Source: Rhizobium sp. BT03 (lineage in GTDB: Bacteria; Pseudomonadota; Alphaproteobacteria; Rhizobiales; Rhizobiaceae). Taken from it: a stretch of DNA of 64,000 bases. Location: positions 186,001 through 250,000 of the forward strand of contig NZ_CP125643.1 in the NCBI RefSeq assembly GCF_030053155.1. Reading direction: 5' to 3'. A model generated the notes under the pieces. That model had not been told where the DNA came from and searched no databases. It worked only from the letters and a program-made list of their open reading frames with translations. The stretch's first letter is position 1. Every line of letters starts with the position of its first letter. The translations under genes were made by a program, and so were the position numbers. Below, one piece after another: positions 1-9,180 of this stretch.

Positions 1-327
1 CTCATCCGTCCAATGGATGCGTTCCAATCAATCGGCCTGCCATCGGCTGCCGACGCCAGATGAAGCGGCCGGGCTCCAACTTCTTCGTGAACATGCCGCC
101 TTGTCCATCATGCTGGATCATCTTGATCAGGCATCCAGGACATTGAACTGAAAAGTTGACCATGACTGAGAGGCTCGCTACTCAGGCAGAAGCAAGCCAA
201 AGACGTTTTCGGCGATAATCAGGCAAATTGTCGAGATCACATTAGAACCATCGGCGGAACCGGGCTGGTCTATCCCGGCGTCGAAAGTCGTCGAACGACC
301 CGACCTGGCGGAGGGGTTTTTTCGGAA
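1..327. other. No intact gene; possible transposase scrap
   Basis: No convincing gene is visible. The minus strand of the first 100 bases reads as a peptide resembling the C-terminal part of an IS66-type accessory protein (a lysine-leucine-glutamate-proline-glycine-arginine stretch). It is too short and decayed to be sure. The open frames over the following several hundred bases on both strands show no recognisable domain. Confidence 0.2.
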
Positions 328-343
328 TGTTCGGTTTGCGACA
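328..343 (+). promoter_or_regulatory. NifA upstream activator site (TGT-N10-ACA)
   Basis: TGTTCGGTTTGCGACA matches the NifA binding consensus exactly in the conserved triplets. It ends about 420 bases before the -24/-12 element at 765. That is further than the usual 80-150 bases, so the link to the metalloprotease gene is inferred. Confidence 0.5.
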
Positions 344-764
344 GTCTGATTCCACACAAAATGGGACGCGGCGATAGGCAGCAGCATTCTCCTGTTGAAT
401 CTGAAAGGGGTTCCCCTCGCAAAACGCCCTGGTTCGCTTTGGCTATCGCAGCCCATGGACCGGCACGCTGGGTATCGGCGAAGATTGCCAGAGGACATAC
501 TTGCCTGGCGATCCCGACCTCGGGAGAAGATGATGGGTACAGGAATGGATTCGCAGATCAGTGCGTTTCCGGTGCAAGCTTTTAGGACCCCGGACACAGC
601 AAACGCCTCCCAGGACTGGCGAGGCGGCCGCGAGATCGCAATTTTCTCCTAGATAACGGTATGAGGTGATCGTCATACCCTGGTCACCGGATGCCGATCG
701 TCACGCACATGGTCTGGTACAGAGCCGGCGGCGCCGATGAGCCCCCGAGGAAATACTTAGTGAC

Positions 765-779
765 TGGCACGGTTGTTGC
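765..779 (+). promoter_or_regulatory. Sigma54 (-24/-12) promoter
   Basis: TGGCACGGTTGTTGC matches the RpoN consensus TGGCAC-N5-TTGC without mismatch, with GG and GC at the correct ten-base spacing. Transcription would start near 790, giving a leader of under 30 bases before the ATG at 818. It points to expression under nitrogen-fixation or low-oxygen control. Confidence 0.75.
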
Positions 780-817
780 GTCGTCTCACGAAAGACAGCC
801 GTTAACGAGAGGTCACG

Positions 818-1732
818 ATGATGGATGTATGCTCGATGGGGATGGTGTTGTGCGGTGGGTACCTTCTTGCTGCATCCGCAGGCAGACTCGGCGGCGCTGA
901 GAATGTCTTATCTGACTCGCCTTTGTCCGCGGCTGATGTATCGAGTTTCGAGACTTTCATAGTTCGCAGCCCACCGACATCACTCAATCTGGATCCATTT
1001 TATGCCAAATATGCTGACGCAGCGGGCATACCTATTATTTCGTCAAACAAGGTTCCAGACACGGCACTATTGATCTCACGTGACATTGTCCTCTACATGT
1101 TGTCAGAACGCCGTGATGTCCGCGATGCTTTAATCCAGGCTGGAGCGCGGGTGGGCGTCATGGCAATTGACGAGACGACGACTGATATTCCCGAGCAGCG
1201 GGATTGGAAGAAGCCTCTTCCCGATGATCCACGTCTCACCCCTGACGAGCGGCGGGATTACGCCAACACGATCGGCAAGATGACTGCCCGAGACTACTGG
1301 GCACAAAGGGCGCGCGGCATGGGCGGGCTCTACACGACGGGAGCTGTGGAGAATTTGATGGGCGTGCCGGGCACGCGGTATTACGGCGGGAACATTCTTG
1401 TTCACGAATTCTCACATAATATTTTCAACGCGCTGCGCACGGTAGATCCTGATCTCGTTGCACGAGTTGAACGTGCCTATTCGCACGCCTACGAGAAAGG
1501 CCTCTGGGCGTGTTCCTATATGGAGAACAACGTCGATGAGTATTGGGCCGAGGGCACGCGATTTTGGTTCAATACGAACTTGGCTTACAGCCGAGGCAAT
1601 CTCACCATTGCCACATCAGAAGATTTCGAGGCTCACGATCCAAGCCTCTATAATATCATGGCCGAAGTCTACCGCCATGACCACCACATTCTGGCGGATG
1701 TCTATTACCGGCATTCGGCGAAGTCGCAGTAA
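818..1732 (+). CDS. Putative zinc metalloprotease with HExxH motif, sigma54-controlled
   Basis: The 304-residue protein carries HEFSH at residues 196-200, the HExxH zinc-metallopeptidase signature. A glutamate in the segment around DEYWAEG some 45 residues later could be the third zinc ligand. The first 25 residues are hydrophobic and glycine/alanine-rich, so a signal peptide or membrane anchor is possible but weak. I do not recognise a named family; it resembles lethal-factor-like secreted metallopeptidases only in the motif. The ATG at 818 is preceded by GAGAGG, and the perfect -24/-12 promoter at 765 fixes the start region. A symbiosis-induced secreted or translocated protease is an inference. 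The product may equally be inactive, because the fold cannot be seen. Confidence 0.7.
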   Translation: MMDVCSMGMVLCGGYLLAASAGRLGGAENVLSDSPLSAADVSSFETFIVRSPPTSLNLDPFYAKYADAAGIPIISSNKVPDTALLISRDIVLYMLSERRDVRDALIQAGARVGVMAIDETTTDIPEQRDWKKPLPDDPRLTPDERRDYANTIGKMTARDYWAQRARGMGGLYTTGAVENLMGVPGTRYYGGNILVHEFSHNIFNALRTVDPDLVARVERAYSHAYEKGLWACSYMENNVDEYWAEGTRFWFNTNLAYSRGNLTIATSEDFEAHDPSLYNIMAEVYRHDHHILADVYYRHSAKSQ

Positions 1733-1993
1733 TGTCCTTTGGTATTGACTGCCGGCCTCATGCTGCAATCCCGCTGGAGACCCGAACTATCGCTGATCGT
1801 CCGTAATTTGTCAGAGCCAGCCATAAATTTGAGTTTCCGTTCAATTGAAGCGCCCATGTTGTTCCCACGGGTGCATACCAAGTACTTCGTGGCCGCTGGA
1901 ATTGGCTCCTTGTGCAACATCGAGACCAAATGACCTGCCACTGCGAATTTCCTCCAGAATGGATTAGAGTCCGGCCCATTAAAGGACGGATGA

Positions 1994-2260
1994 ATGAAGA
2001 AGCAGAGATTTACCGAAGAGCAGATTATTGCGGTGCTGAAGGAGCAGGAGGCTGGCGCGAAGGTGGCCGACCTCTGCCGCAAGCACGGAATTTCAGAAGC
2101 AACATTTTATAATTGGAAAGCCAAATACGGCGGCATGGAAGTCTCCGAGGCGAAGCGGCTGAAGGCGCTTGAAGACGAGAACGCGAGACTGAAGAAGCTG
2201 CTGGCCGAACAGATGCTGGATGCAGCCGCACTTCGCGAGCTTCTTGCAAAAAAATGGTAG
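1994..2260 (+). CDS. IS3-family transposase OrfA
   Basis: The 88-residue protein has an N-terminal helix-turn-helix of the transposase-8 type (around FTEEQIIAVLKE and the CRKHGISEATFYNWK segment). A leucine-zipper-like C-terminal helix used for OrfA/OrfB assembly follows. The frame ends at a run of seven adenines, where IS3 elements typically shift -1 to make the OrfAB fusion. It belongs to the same group as the copy at 55401 and to fragments near 5.1, 42 and 43 kb. Confidence 0.9.
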   Translation: MKKQRFTEEQIIAVLKEQEAGAKVADLCRKHGISEATFYNWKAKYGGMEVSEAKRLKALEDENARLKKLLAEQMLDAAALRELLAKKW

Positions 2261-3184
2261 GGCCTGCCGCCAAACGCGACGCCGTCGCGCATCTGAAGAC
2301 CGTCATGGGTCTTTCGGAACGGCGGGCCTGCCAGATTATATCTGCGGATCGGAAGATGGTGCGATATCGGTCCTGCCGACCGCCGGAGGTAGAATTGCGA
2401 GCGAAGCTGCGCGACCTCGCCAATGAGCGACGGCGTTTCGGCTACCGGCGACTGTTCGTCCTGCTTCGGCGGGACGGAGAGCCGTCCGGCGTCAATCGCA
2501 TCTACCGGCTCTATCGCGAGGAAGGTCTTTCCGTTCGCAAGCGCAAAGCCAGACGCCGTGCTGTCCGCACGCGTGCTCCGATTTCTGGTCGAAGCTAAGG
2601 CCAATGCCCGCTGGTCGCTAGACTTCGTGCACGACCAGTTCGCTTGCGGAAGGAGGTTTCGCGTGCTCAACATCGTCGATGACGTAACGCGCGAATGCCT
2701 GGCGGCGATCCCGGACACATCCATCTCCGGTCGACGTGTCGCCCGAGAACTGACGACGCTGATCGAACGACGCGGCAAGCCAGGAATGATTGTCTCCGAC
2801 AACGGCACCGAACTAACGTCGAATGCCATCCTTGCCTGGTCGAAGGATCACAAGGTCGAGTGGCACTACATCGCGCCGGGAAAGCCGATGCAGAACGGCT
2901 ATGTCGAGAGTTTCAACGGTCGGATGCGCGACGAGTTACTCAATGAAAGCCTGTTCTTCGGCCTCGATCATGCCCGCAGCGCCATTGCTGAATGGGCGGA
3001 CGATTACAACCATTTCCGGCCGCACTCATCGCTTGGATACAAAACCCCGGCAGACTTTGCCGGGACCATCGCCGCAACCGGCTCCAACGCTGCGCAAGAT
3101 GAAAGCTTCGCGTTTCCGCCGGTTGCTCACACCGCGCCACTTGGCGTACTCAAAACCGCCGGGGCTCTAGTCGCTGCTGGGTGA
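2254..3184 (+). pseudogene. IS3-family transposase OrfB, frameshifted
   Basis: The frame starting at 2254 encodes the N-terminal helix-turn-helix part of OrfB up to about 2590. The integrase (rve) core then continues in another frame to 3184. The core keeps all three catalytic positions: the aspartate in SLDFVHDQ, the aspartate in VSDNGTE and the glutamate in YVESFNGR. A single frameshift near 2575-2595 separates the halves, so this copy probably cannot move by itself. Confidence 0.8.
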
Positions 3185-3351
3185 AAGTACCGTGGCAGGT
3201 CACTCGGGCAGCGGCGTGTTTCAATCCGATGGAGAAACCTCCGCAGTCAGTGGGGACACGATGGTCTATATAGCGCCGCACCAAAAACACGCGATCAAAA
3301 ATAGCAGCCCTCAAACCAGCTTAAAGTTCCTTTCGATATGGTGGGATTGAA

Positions 3352-4941
3352 TTGAGAGCAAACCAACATACTTTTTTTGCCTGCTCGGCGCCGCCGTGCC
3401 CGAACGGCAAGCTGCATCTTGGGCATATAGGTGGCGTGTACCTTCTCGCCGACGTGTTCGTACGCTACCACCGCATGGTAGGCAACGCGGCCTATCACGT
3501 GACAGGTGCGGACGAACATGGCACTTACACGCTGGTGAAAGCCCGAAAGCTTGGCAGGCCGGTTGATGACGTCGCACACATGCACATTGAAGAAATTCTG
3601 CAGTGTCTGCGGTCAGTTGATATTGAACCGGACGTATTTGTAAGGACTTCAAGCGAAGACCACAAAGACCGCAGCTTGGCGATCTACGACCAACTAAGAG
3701 CGTCCGGCTACGTTGAGCTGCGCGACGGAGAGCAACTGTATTGCGGGACGTGCGAAGAGTTCGCCGCAGACTCACTCGCGGTCGGAGAGTGTCCAGCTTG
3801 TAACGCGCCAACAGATAGTAACCTTTGCGAAGATTGCGGCTCGGCGCTGCAACACAATCTACTACGCAACCCGATTCACACGACATGCGGCCAGAGCCTT
3901 ATCTTGCGCCCGATTCGACAGGTTCATTTTGAGCTTGAAAAATTTGCTCCGGGGCTCGATCACGCCATTGAGGCGAGCGGATGGCCGGAATCCATAAAGC
4001 GCAAAGAACTTGACTGGCTACGGTCAAAACTGATGGCATTGCCGATGTCGCGGCATTTCGACCGTGGTGTGACTTTGAACTCCCCGGTGGAGGTGGCAGG
4101 CCAAACTTTAATGACTTGGTTTGAAGGATTGTGGTGCTATGAGACAGGAATCGAACGCCTCTGCAAGCAAAATGGCGCAGATCTCGATGACACTATGCGC
4201 AACGCGAGCACGAGACTCGTATTCTTCATGGGTCAGGATAACCGGTTTTATTACACGATCGGCGTTACTGCTAGTTTGTTCTCGCGCGGTTATGCGATTC
4301 CATACAACCATGCAATTCAGGACTTTTATAAGCTCGAAGGCGCGAAATTTTCTACTAGCCGTGACCACGCTGTGTGGGCTGACGAGGTGGCAGCAGATAT
4401 CGACACGAACGTGCTGCGCTACTATTTGGCTAGCATCGCCAAGCCATTTGGCGCAAACGACAACGATTTTCTGATCGAGGGGCTGCTTCAGACCGCGGCT
4501 AGAATTCGTGCTTTCGAAACGGCTTTGCGCAAGTACGCCGGATGTAACGAGACGCTGACGGCCGACAAGCTGACAGTCGAGCAGAACCACAATGTTAAAC
4601 GATATTCCGAAGCGGTGCAGGACTTGCGCGTCTGGGATGCCATGGACGCCATAGACGCCTTTTTCGACGTTGCGTCTTTTTCAAGGGCAGATACCTCAGT
4701 CAGCGCAGCGGAAGTTTCCGTATTTCTAAGCCTTCTTAATCCTGTGACCCCGATGCTTGCGGCGCGGTATGGTGCTTTCTTTTTCGGAGCCGGATGGCGG
4801 CCGGGGCTCGATGGCGGCACTATCCGGCCAAGCACCGGCTTACGCAAACCGGTTGATTTCCCATTGTTTAGCGACCCGATTCCGGAAGCCTTCATAGAGG
4901 CTTATGAAAGACGATTTAGGCAAGTCCGGCCGAATTCTTAG
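3352..4941 (+). CDS. Methionyl-tRNA synthetase-like protein (class I aaRS paralogue)
   Basis: The 529-residue protein has a HIGH-type motif (HLGHIGG, about residues 22-28) and a KMSKS-type motif (KFSTSR, about 332-337). Between them lie three CxxC pairs (residues 120-170) typical of the zinc-knuckle domain of MetRS, and a helical anticodon-binding-like region follows. The length fits a MetRS without the C-terminal dimerisation domain. The start is TTG; no in-frame ATG gives the conserved N-terminus. A second MetRS on a symbiotic plasmid may be a drug-resistant paralogue or may serve specialised metabolism; neither is shown. It lies between an IS3 element and decayed IS/nodZ sequence, so it has no clear operon partners. 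Confidence 0.85.
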   Translation: MRANQHTFFACSAPPCPNGKLHLGHIGGVYLLADVFVRYHRMVGNAAYHVTGADEHGTYTLVKARKLGRPVDDVAHMHIEEILQCLRSVDIEPDVFVRTSSEDHKDRSLAIYDQLRASGYVELRDGEQLYCGTCEEFAADSLAVGECPACNAPTDSNLCEDCGSALQHNLLRNPIHTTCGQSLILRPIRQVHFELEKFAPGLDHAIEASGWPESIKRKELDWLRSKLMALPMSRHFDRGVTLNSPVEVAGQTLMTWFEGLWCYETGIERLCKQNGADLDDTMRNASTRLVFFMGQDNRFYYTIGVTASLFSRGYAIPYNHAIQDFYKLEGAKFSTSRDHAVWADEVAADIDTNVLRYYLASIAKPFGANDNDFLIEGLLQTAARIRAFETALRKYAGCNETLTADKLTVEQNHNVKRYSEAVQDLRVWDAMDAIDAFFDVASFSRADTSVSAAEVSVFLSLLNPVTPMLAARYGAFFFGAGWRPGLDGGTIRPSTGLRKPVDFPLFSDPIPEAFIEAYERRFRQVRPNS

Positions 4942-4954
4942 CTTTTAATGACGG

Positions 4955-5222
4955 CAACCGCTTTGACGATCCCGAGGCGAGTAACGCGGACGCCGACCGG
5001 ATGACGGCATCTCGATAGCGGAGAACGCAAGGCGGCAGTCGGGCGACCTACTTCGTTCCGAAAGGCCCACGACGGCTTTCTGGCGTGCGACGGCGTCGCG
5101 CTTGGCGGCGGGCCTTTCTATTTTTTAAGGAGCTCGGGAAGTGGGGCCGTATCCAGGATCTGCTCGGCGAGCAGTCTCTTCAGTGTGGCGTTCTCTTCCT
5201 CAAGCGCCTTCAGGCGCGTTGA
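4955..5222 (-). pseudogene. IS3-family remnant (orfA 3' end and orfB 5' end)
   Basis: Read on the minus strand, 5222 to about 5125 encodes the leucine-zipper tail of OrfA (RLKALEEENATLKRLLAEQ). The sequence from about 5130 to 5060 encodes the start of OrfB (RPAAKRDAVARQKAVVGLSER), after which the frame is lost. The remnant cuts off the nodZ fragment to its right. Confidence 0.75.
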
Positions 5223-5357
5223 TCTTTTCATCACAAATTACTGGCACGCCACCAATATCTTGAACATGCTTCCAAACAGAAGGAGCCCGCCAGTCGATAG
5301 CCAGCGTACGGCAAAGCCTCTCCGGTATCGCGATATGATGAACCTACTTCCGCCCAT
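5223..5357 (-). pseudogene. nodZ: nodZ fragment (Nod-factor fucosyltransferase N-terminus)
   Basis: From an ATG at 5357 the minus strand reads a peptide like the NodZ start (RFIISRYRRGF). After a deletion and frame change it reads LAIDWR and then VQDIGGVPVICDEKIN, matching the conserved early part of NodZ alpha-1,6-fucosyltransferase. The gene is then cut by the IS3 remnant at 5222. A nod box lies about 190 bases upstream in the same direction. The assignment rests on remembered NodZ sequence. The fragment cannot encode an enzyme. Confidence 0.6.
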
Positions 5358-5548
5358 CCGTTCACTAGCATTTCATGTCGCTCGGTGACGCCGCTCCACA
5401 TCGCCTATTGCTAAGGTGCCATTCGATATTTAAAGTGGATTATCTGCAACTATAACGTCTATCGTAACTATGCGGCCTACTTAATTGATCACCAAACTAA
5501 CCTAAGCCTTTTTGACGAACCTTCATTGGATCTATGCTGGAAGGTTCT

Positions 5549-5597
5549 GTACTGGAAAAATCGATTGTTTGGATATAAAATATCCGTTGTTTGGATG
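5549..5597 (-). promoter_or_regulatory. nod box (reads leftward)
   Basis: The minus strand reads ATCCA, then GGATA, then ATCCAAACAATCGATTTT, followed by CCAG. This agrees with the nod-box consensus, especially the AAACAATCGATTTT core. It would drive transcription toward the nodZ fragment. It ends only ten bases before the nodD ATG at 5607, so NodD bound here could also repress its own gene, as known for other rhizobia. Confidence 0.75.
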
Positions 5598-5606
5598 TGA
5601 CTAAAG

Positions 5607-6563
5607 ATGCGTTTCAAGGGCCTTGATCTAAACCTGCTCGTTGCATTGGATGCGCTCACGACCGAGCGCAACCTAACGGCTGCCGCACGTAGTATCAATC
5701 TAAGTCAACCAGCAATGAGTGCCGCCATTGGTAGGCTTCGGGACTATTTCCGCGACGAATTGTTTACAATGAATGGTCGAGAACTTCGGCTGACGCCCCG
5801 TGCCGAAGGACTTGCCTCGGCAGTGCGTGAAACTCTCTTGCAGGTACAATGCTCAATCATCTCTTGGGAGCCGTTTAACCCGTCGAAGTCTGACAGATGC
5901 TTTAGAATAGTTCTGTCCGATTTCATGATGCTGATATACTTCAATAAAATCATTGAGCGAGTTGCTCGAGAAGCGCCCGCAGTCAGCTTTGAGTTGCTGC
6001 CTTTGGATAGTGATCCGTACGAGATGCTTAGCCGCGGTGACGTCGACTTCCTCATCGTGCCTGAATTTTTTCTCTCGGGAGCACACCCGAGCGCAAAACT
6101 GTTCACAGAGAAGTTTGTATGTGTAGCCTGTTCGACAAATGTGGACCTACCTTCAGCGCTGACGATCGAGCAATATGTCTCCACGGGACACGTCGCTGCC
6201 GCGTTTGGGCGCTTTTTGAAGCCATCGGTCGAGGGCTGGTTCTTGCTCGAGAATGGTATTCAGAGGCGGGTGGAGGTCGTCGTGCAAGGGTTTAGCTTAA
6301 TACCACCAGTCCTGCGTGGCACGAACCGCATAGCTAACCTACCGCTTCGCTTAGTCGAGCATTACGAAAGTACTTTCCCTTTGCGGATCATCAACCTTCC
6401 GTTACCGCTCCCCGTCTTCACAGAAGCTGTTCAATGGCCAGCGCTCCATAATGCCGATCCAGGGAGCATCTGGTTCAGGGAGATATTGGTTGAGGAAGCT
6501 TCCCGTATGATGTCCTCCAACGCACCTAAAATACATGGGTTGCTACAACAATCCGGTTCCTGA
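5607..6563 (+). CDS. nodD: NodD, LysR-family flavonoid-responsive regulator
   Basis: The 318-residue protein begins [17 protein letters not shown], the hallmark NodD N-terminus. The winged helix-turn-helix (residues 20-60, [19 protein letters not shown]) and a LysR-type effector domain follow. NodD binds nod boxes and activates nodulation genes in response to plant flavonoids. The start is fixed by the conserved N-terminus, although the nod box leaves little room for a ribosome site. The gene lies divergent from the nodZ remnant. A second, diverged nodD faces it 400 bases downstream; the two share the DNA-binding region and differ more in the effector domain, suggesting different inducer ranges (inference). 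Confidence 0.93.
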   Translation: MRFKGLDLNLLVALDALTTERNLTAAARSINLSQPAMSAAIGRLRDYFRDELFTMNGRELRLTPRAEGLASAVRETLLQVQCSIISWEPFNPSKSDRCFRIVLSDFMMLIYFNKIIERVAREAPAVSFELLPLDSDPYEMLSRGDVDFLIVPEFFLSGAHPSAKLFTEKFVCVACSTNVDLPSALTIEQYVSTGHVAAAFGRFLKPSVEGWFLLENGIQRRVEVVVQGFSLIPPVLRGTNRIANLPLRLVEHYESTFPLRIINLPLPLPVFTEAVQWPALHNADPGSIWFREILVEEASRMMSSNAPKIHGLLQQSGS

Positions 6564-6658
6564 CCAAGGTTCCTGCTTGAGTAAGATCCGCCCGAGCCCG
6601 AATAAGTTCAACAGCCACCAAAGAGGCTTTTCAAAGGTATCCATCCGGGGAAGGCCGC

Positions 6659-6765
6659 TGACCTTGCCCCCAAGTTTTATCCAGTTTTGAGTTCGCTCCG
6701 ACGGTTTTAGGTTGCTGTATTTGCGGCGGTAGCGGCGGGTTGCGGTGCGGAGCAATTGTGGTCCC
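6659..6765 (-). pseudogene. IS3-family terminal remnant
   Basis: The minus strand matches the right end of the IS3 copy at 55.4-56.6 kb. It covers the last residues of OrfB and the terminal sequence TGACCTTGCCCCCAAG. The rest of that element is absent. It separates the two nodD genes and marks a past insertion or recombination point. I see no gene in the remaining sequence up to 6970. Confidence 0.7.
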
Positions 6766-6971
6766 CCAGCACCCTTCGATTTGCCGCCGAAGGTGCTAGA
6801 CAGCACGTCGCGCAATCGTCCGAAGGGCGGCCGATCGGCGACGGGCGTAGCGCTCAGCTTCGTCGATAAAATGGCCTGCGGGTCACTCACAGGTGGTGCC
6901 GTCTTCAGCTAATCGGCCGCGTCGCGGGTCGTCGCTCCCAATGCAGCCCAGCTTCCTAGGTTTCAGGATGG

Positions 6972-7880
6972 TCACGGCAATCGCGCTGCCTCCTGAACCA
7001 TTATATCTCGCATCCAGATATTTGCCGGATCTTTGTCGTGAAGTACCGGCCATTGGACTGCCTCGGTGAATGTCGGCAGCGCTATCGGGGGCGCAGTCAT
7101 CCGCAATGGTATCGTGTCCTCAAAAAGCCCAACTAGTCGTAACGGAACGGTTGCGATGCGATCGGTGCCCATTAGGGCGGCGGGGATCATGCTAAAGCTT
7201 GAAACAACGACTTCGACCCGCCTCTTGAGGCCATGCTCCTGCAAGAAGCAATCTTCTATGGTAGGCTGCTGCGTCCGACCGAACCTAACTACCGCGTGCC
7301 CCATTGAAGAATACTCCTCGGCAGTAAGGGCTTCCTCAAGTTGTTTGTTATTACTGCAGCCGACGCAAGTCAGTCGTTCCTGAAATAGATCTATCTTAGG
7401 GTGCGCGCTCGACATGAATAGCGGTGGGCTAATAAGGAAGTCTACGTCGCCGCGTCGCAAAAGCTCGTCTGGATTGTCAGTAAGAGGCAGCAAGTCAAAA
7501 CTAATGCCGGGTGCTTCCCGCGCAAGACGCTCCAGTATCTTCTGAAAAAGAACAACTGTAACGAAATCGCATAAGCTTACTCGGAAATGACGATCTGATT
7601 GATCAGGAGTAAATTTATCCCAGGGTATGATATTGAGCCGAATATGCTGTAAAGCCTCACGAATCGCAGGCGCGAGGTCTTCCGCACGCGGAGTTGGAAC
7701 GAACTCACGACCACGCATCGTAAATAGTTCATCGCGGAAATAGGAGCGGAGCCGGCGGACAGCTGCACTCATTGCGGGCTGGCTCAGATTAATGCTACGT
7801 GCCGCCGCAGTAAGGTTGCGCTCAATCATTAGTGCATCGAGCGCGACAAGGAGATTTAGATCGAGGCCCTTAAATCGCAT
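6972..7880 (-). CDS. nodD: Second NodD, LysR-family regulator
   Basis: The 302-residue protein has the same [17 protein letters not shown] start and LysR helix-turn-helix as the copy at 5607. It has clear differences in the effector-binding domain and a C-terminus shorter by about 16 residues. It is convergent with the first nodD. Upstream, toward 7960, there is only a degenerate CAATCGATTTGA and no acceptable nod box. The luciferase-like gene lies behind it in the same direction with a gap of about 150 bases. Which nodD number it corresponds to cannot be told from this window. Confidence 0.92.
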   Translation of the reverse strand: MRFKGLDLNLLVALDALMIERNLTAAARSINLSQPAMSAAVRRLRSYFRDELFTMRGREFVPTPRAEDLAPAIREALQHIRLNIIPWDKFTPDQSDRHFRVSLCDFVTVVLFQKILERLAREAPGISFDLLPLTDNPDELLRRGDVDFLISPPLFMSSAHPKIDLFQERLTCVGCSNNKQLEEALTAEEYSSMGHAVVRFGRTQQPTIEDCFLQEHGLKRRVEVVVSSFSMIPAALMGTDRIATVPLRLVGLFEDTIPLRMTAPPIALPTFTEAVQWPVLHDKDPANIWMRDIMVQEAARLP

Positions 7881-8031
7881 ATCTTTTAACTATCCAATAG
7901 TGCAGCCCATTCCACAATGGCTGTTCCTACGGCGATGGCTGAATTCGCCTTGACGCTCCTCAATCGATTTGAGGGCGCGGCCACAGAGACTTAATCTCTG
8001 TGATCGGAAAGCAACCTGAGGCCAGTCCAGA

Positions 8032-9057
8032 TTAAGCCATAACTCCAGAGTGAACGCTCGTTGCAGTGTAATAGGAAGCCTCCAATGGCAAATCACCAAA
8101 CGCCAGCTGGCAAAGAAGATAATTAGCACCTGCTTCCTCGACATGATCGAGAAGATCTTGCCTAACTGAAGCAGCAGTACCAACTACGCACAACTGACAG
8201 TCTACTGCTGCATCAAAATCCGGCGGGAGGTTCTGAGGAGTCTGTATCCCGTTAATCTCGTACAGAAACCTAAAGCTCCGAAGCCACCGTTGATAAGCCG
8301 GGGCCGCGAGCGAAATGGCATGCTTCGTCGTGCTGCCGGCCACCACCATTCGGACCAACCCAAGGAACGGCGCCCGTTTCCTGCCCCCGGCGGTACGTCT
8401 CTCGTGTGCTCGGTAGGCATCAGTGATCTGGCGAACAGCAGAAGCAGGGCCCCCGCAGGCAAGATTTGTATCGTTCTCAGCCGCCCAGCGCGCAACCTCA
8501 GGACGACTGGTTGTAATCCATCTCGGAGGCTGAGGACGTTGGTGTGGCCGCAACATCAACGGGACTTTGTCTAGTTCAAAGTGGTCGCCTTTGTAGGAAA
8601 GAGCCTGAGCTCCTTCCTTCATCGCTTGGATGACGATCTCGCTGGCTTCGAGATAGCGCGATGTCGCCACCTCCTCATCAATACCGAAAAAGCTCCATTC
8701 GATTGGTAAGGAGCCGCGCCCCATGCCCAACTCGAGCCTGCCACCGCTCAGATGATCCAGCATGCAAATTTCTTCAAACGCACGTAACGGATGATAAAGG
8801 TTCAACAGCATAACCAAAGGACCGAGACGAAGATGCTGCGTGCGCTGAGCTACGCTTGCTAGAAATAGATTCGGCGAAGGTCCTCTGCCGTGGGGAGTAC
8901 AGTGGTGCTCTGCGACGTGATATCCATAAAAGCCAAGGCGATCGCAGACCTCTGCCAACTTCATCCGATCTTCATACTGGCGCCCAATCTCCCTTCCGTC
9001 TTCGTCCAAATGGTCGAAGATACCAACCATCAGCTTTGCGGGAAGAGAGTTTGTCAT
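8032..9057 (-). CDS. Luciferase-like (LLM class) flavin-dependent monooxygenase
   Basis: The 341-residue protein has the bacterial luciferase-like barrel signature: GFYGYHVAEHHCTPHG near residue 45, then ASVAQRTQHLRLGPLVMLL, DHLSGGRLELGMGRG and a C-terminal GTAASVRQDL. Such enzymes use reduced FMN, usually supplied by a separate reductase, to oxidise an organic substrate. The ATG is preceded by GGAGA at good spacing. A nod box about 520 bases upstream, in the same direction, could place the gene under NodD. In that case the substrate might be a plant signal or a Nod-factor-related compound, but nothing in the sequence names it. Confidence 0.85.
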   Translation of the reverse strand: MTNSLPAKLMVGIFDHLDEDGREIGRQYEDRMKLAEVCDRLGFYGYHVAEHHCTPHGRGPSPNLFLASVAQRTQHLRLGPLVMLLNLYHPLRAFEEICMLDHLSGGRLELGMGRGSLPIEWSFFGIDEEVATSRYLEASEIVIQAMKEGAQALSYKGDHFELDKVPLMLRPHQRPQPPRWITTSRPEVARWAAENDTNLACGGPASAVRQITDAYRAHERRTAGGRKRAPFLGLVRMVVAGSTTKHAISLAAPAYQRWLRSFRFLYEINGIQTPQNLPPDFDAAVDCQLCVVGTAASVRQDLLDHVEEAGANYLLCQLAFGDLPLEASYYTATSVHSGVMA

Positions 9058-9180
9058 TTAAATGTCTCCAAGTTTGGCGGCGAATTTTCGGTGACCAAGA
9101 CCGGAGGGTGGCCCCGATGTCTTTCGCCAGGAATCATCGAAAAGCTGCTGGTTCTAAAAAACGATGCTGACGCCGATGAG

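Larger units (their letters stand above)
1931..3202 (+). mobile_element. IS3-family insertion sequence, nearly complete
   Basis: Both ends begin TGACCTGCCAC and share further bases (left end at 1931, right end read inward from 3202), so the terminal inverted repeats are visible. Inside lie orfA and a frameshifted orfB. No direct target duplication is apparent in the flanks, which suggests rearrangement after insertion. Confidence 0.8.

Noticed and set aside
778..806. Possible tts box (type III secretion regulon) before the metalloprotease gene
   Set aside because: GTC and CGAAAG are present but the spacing is one base short and the rest does not match; the sigma54 promoter beside it explains the region better.
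5405..5420. Sigma54 promoter on the minus strand before nodZ
   Set aside because: TGGCAC is followed after five bases by CAAT, not TTGC, and a nod box already accounts for regulation.
7885..7975. nod box upstream of the second nodD
   Set aside because: Only CAATCGATTTGA resembles the core; the upstream ATCC/GGAT halves are absent at the right distance.
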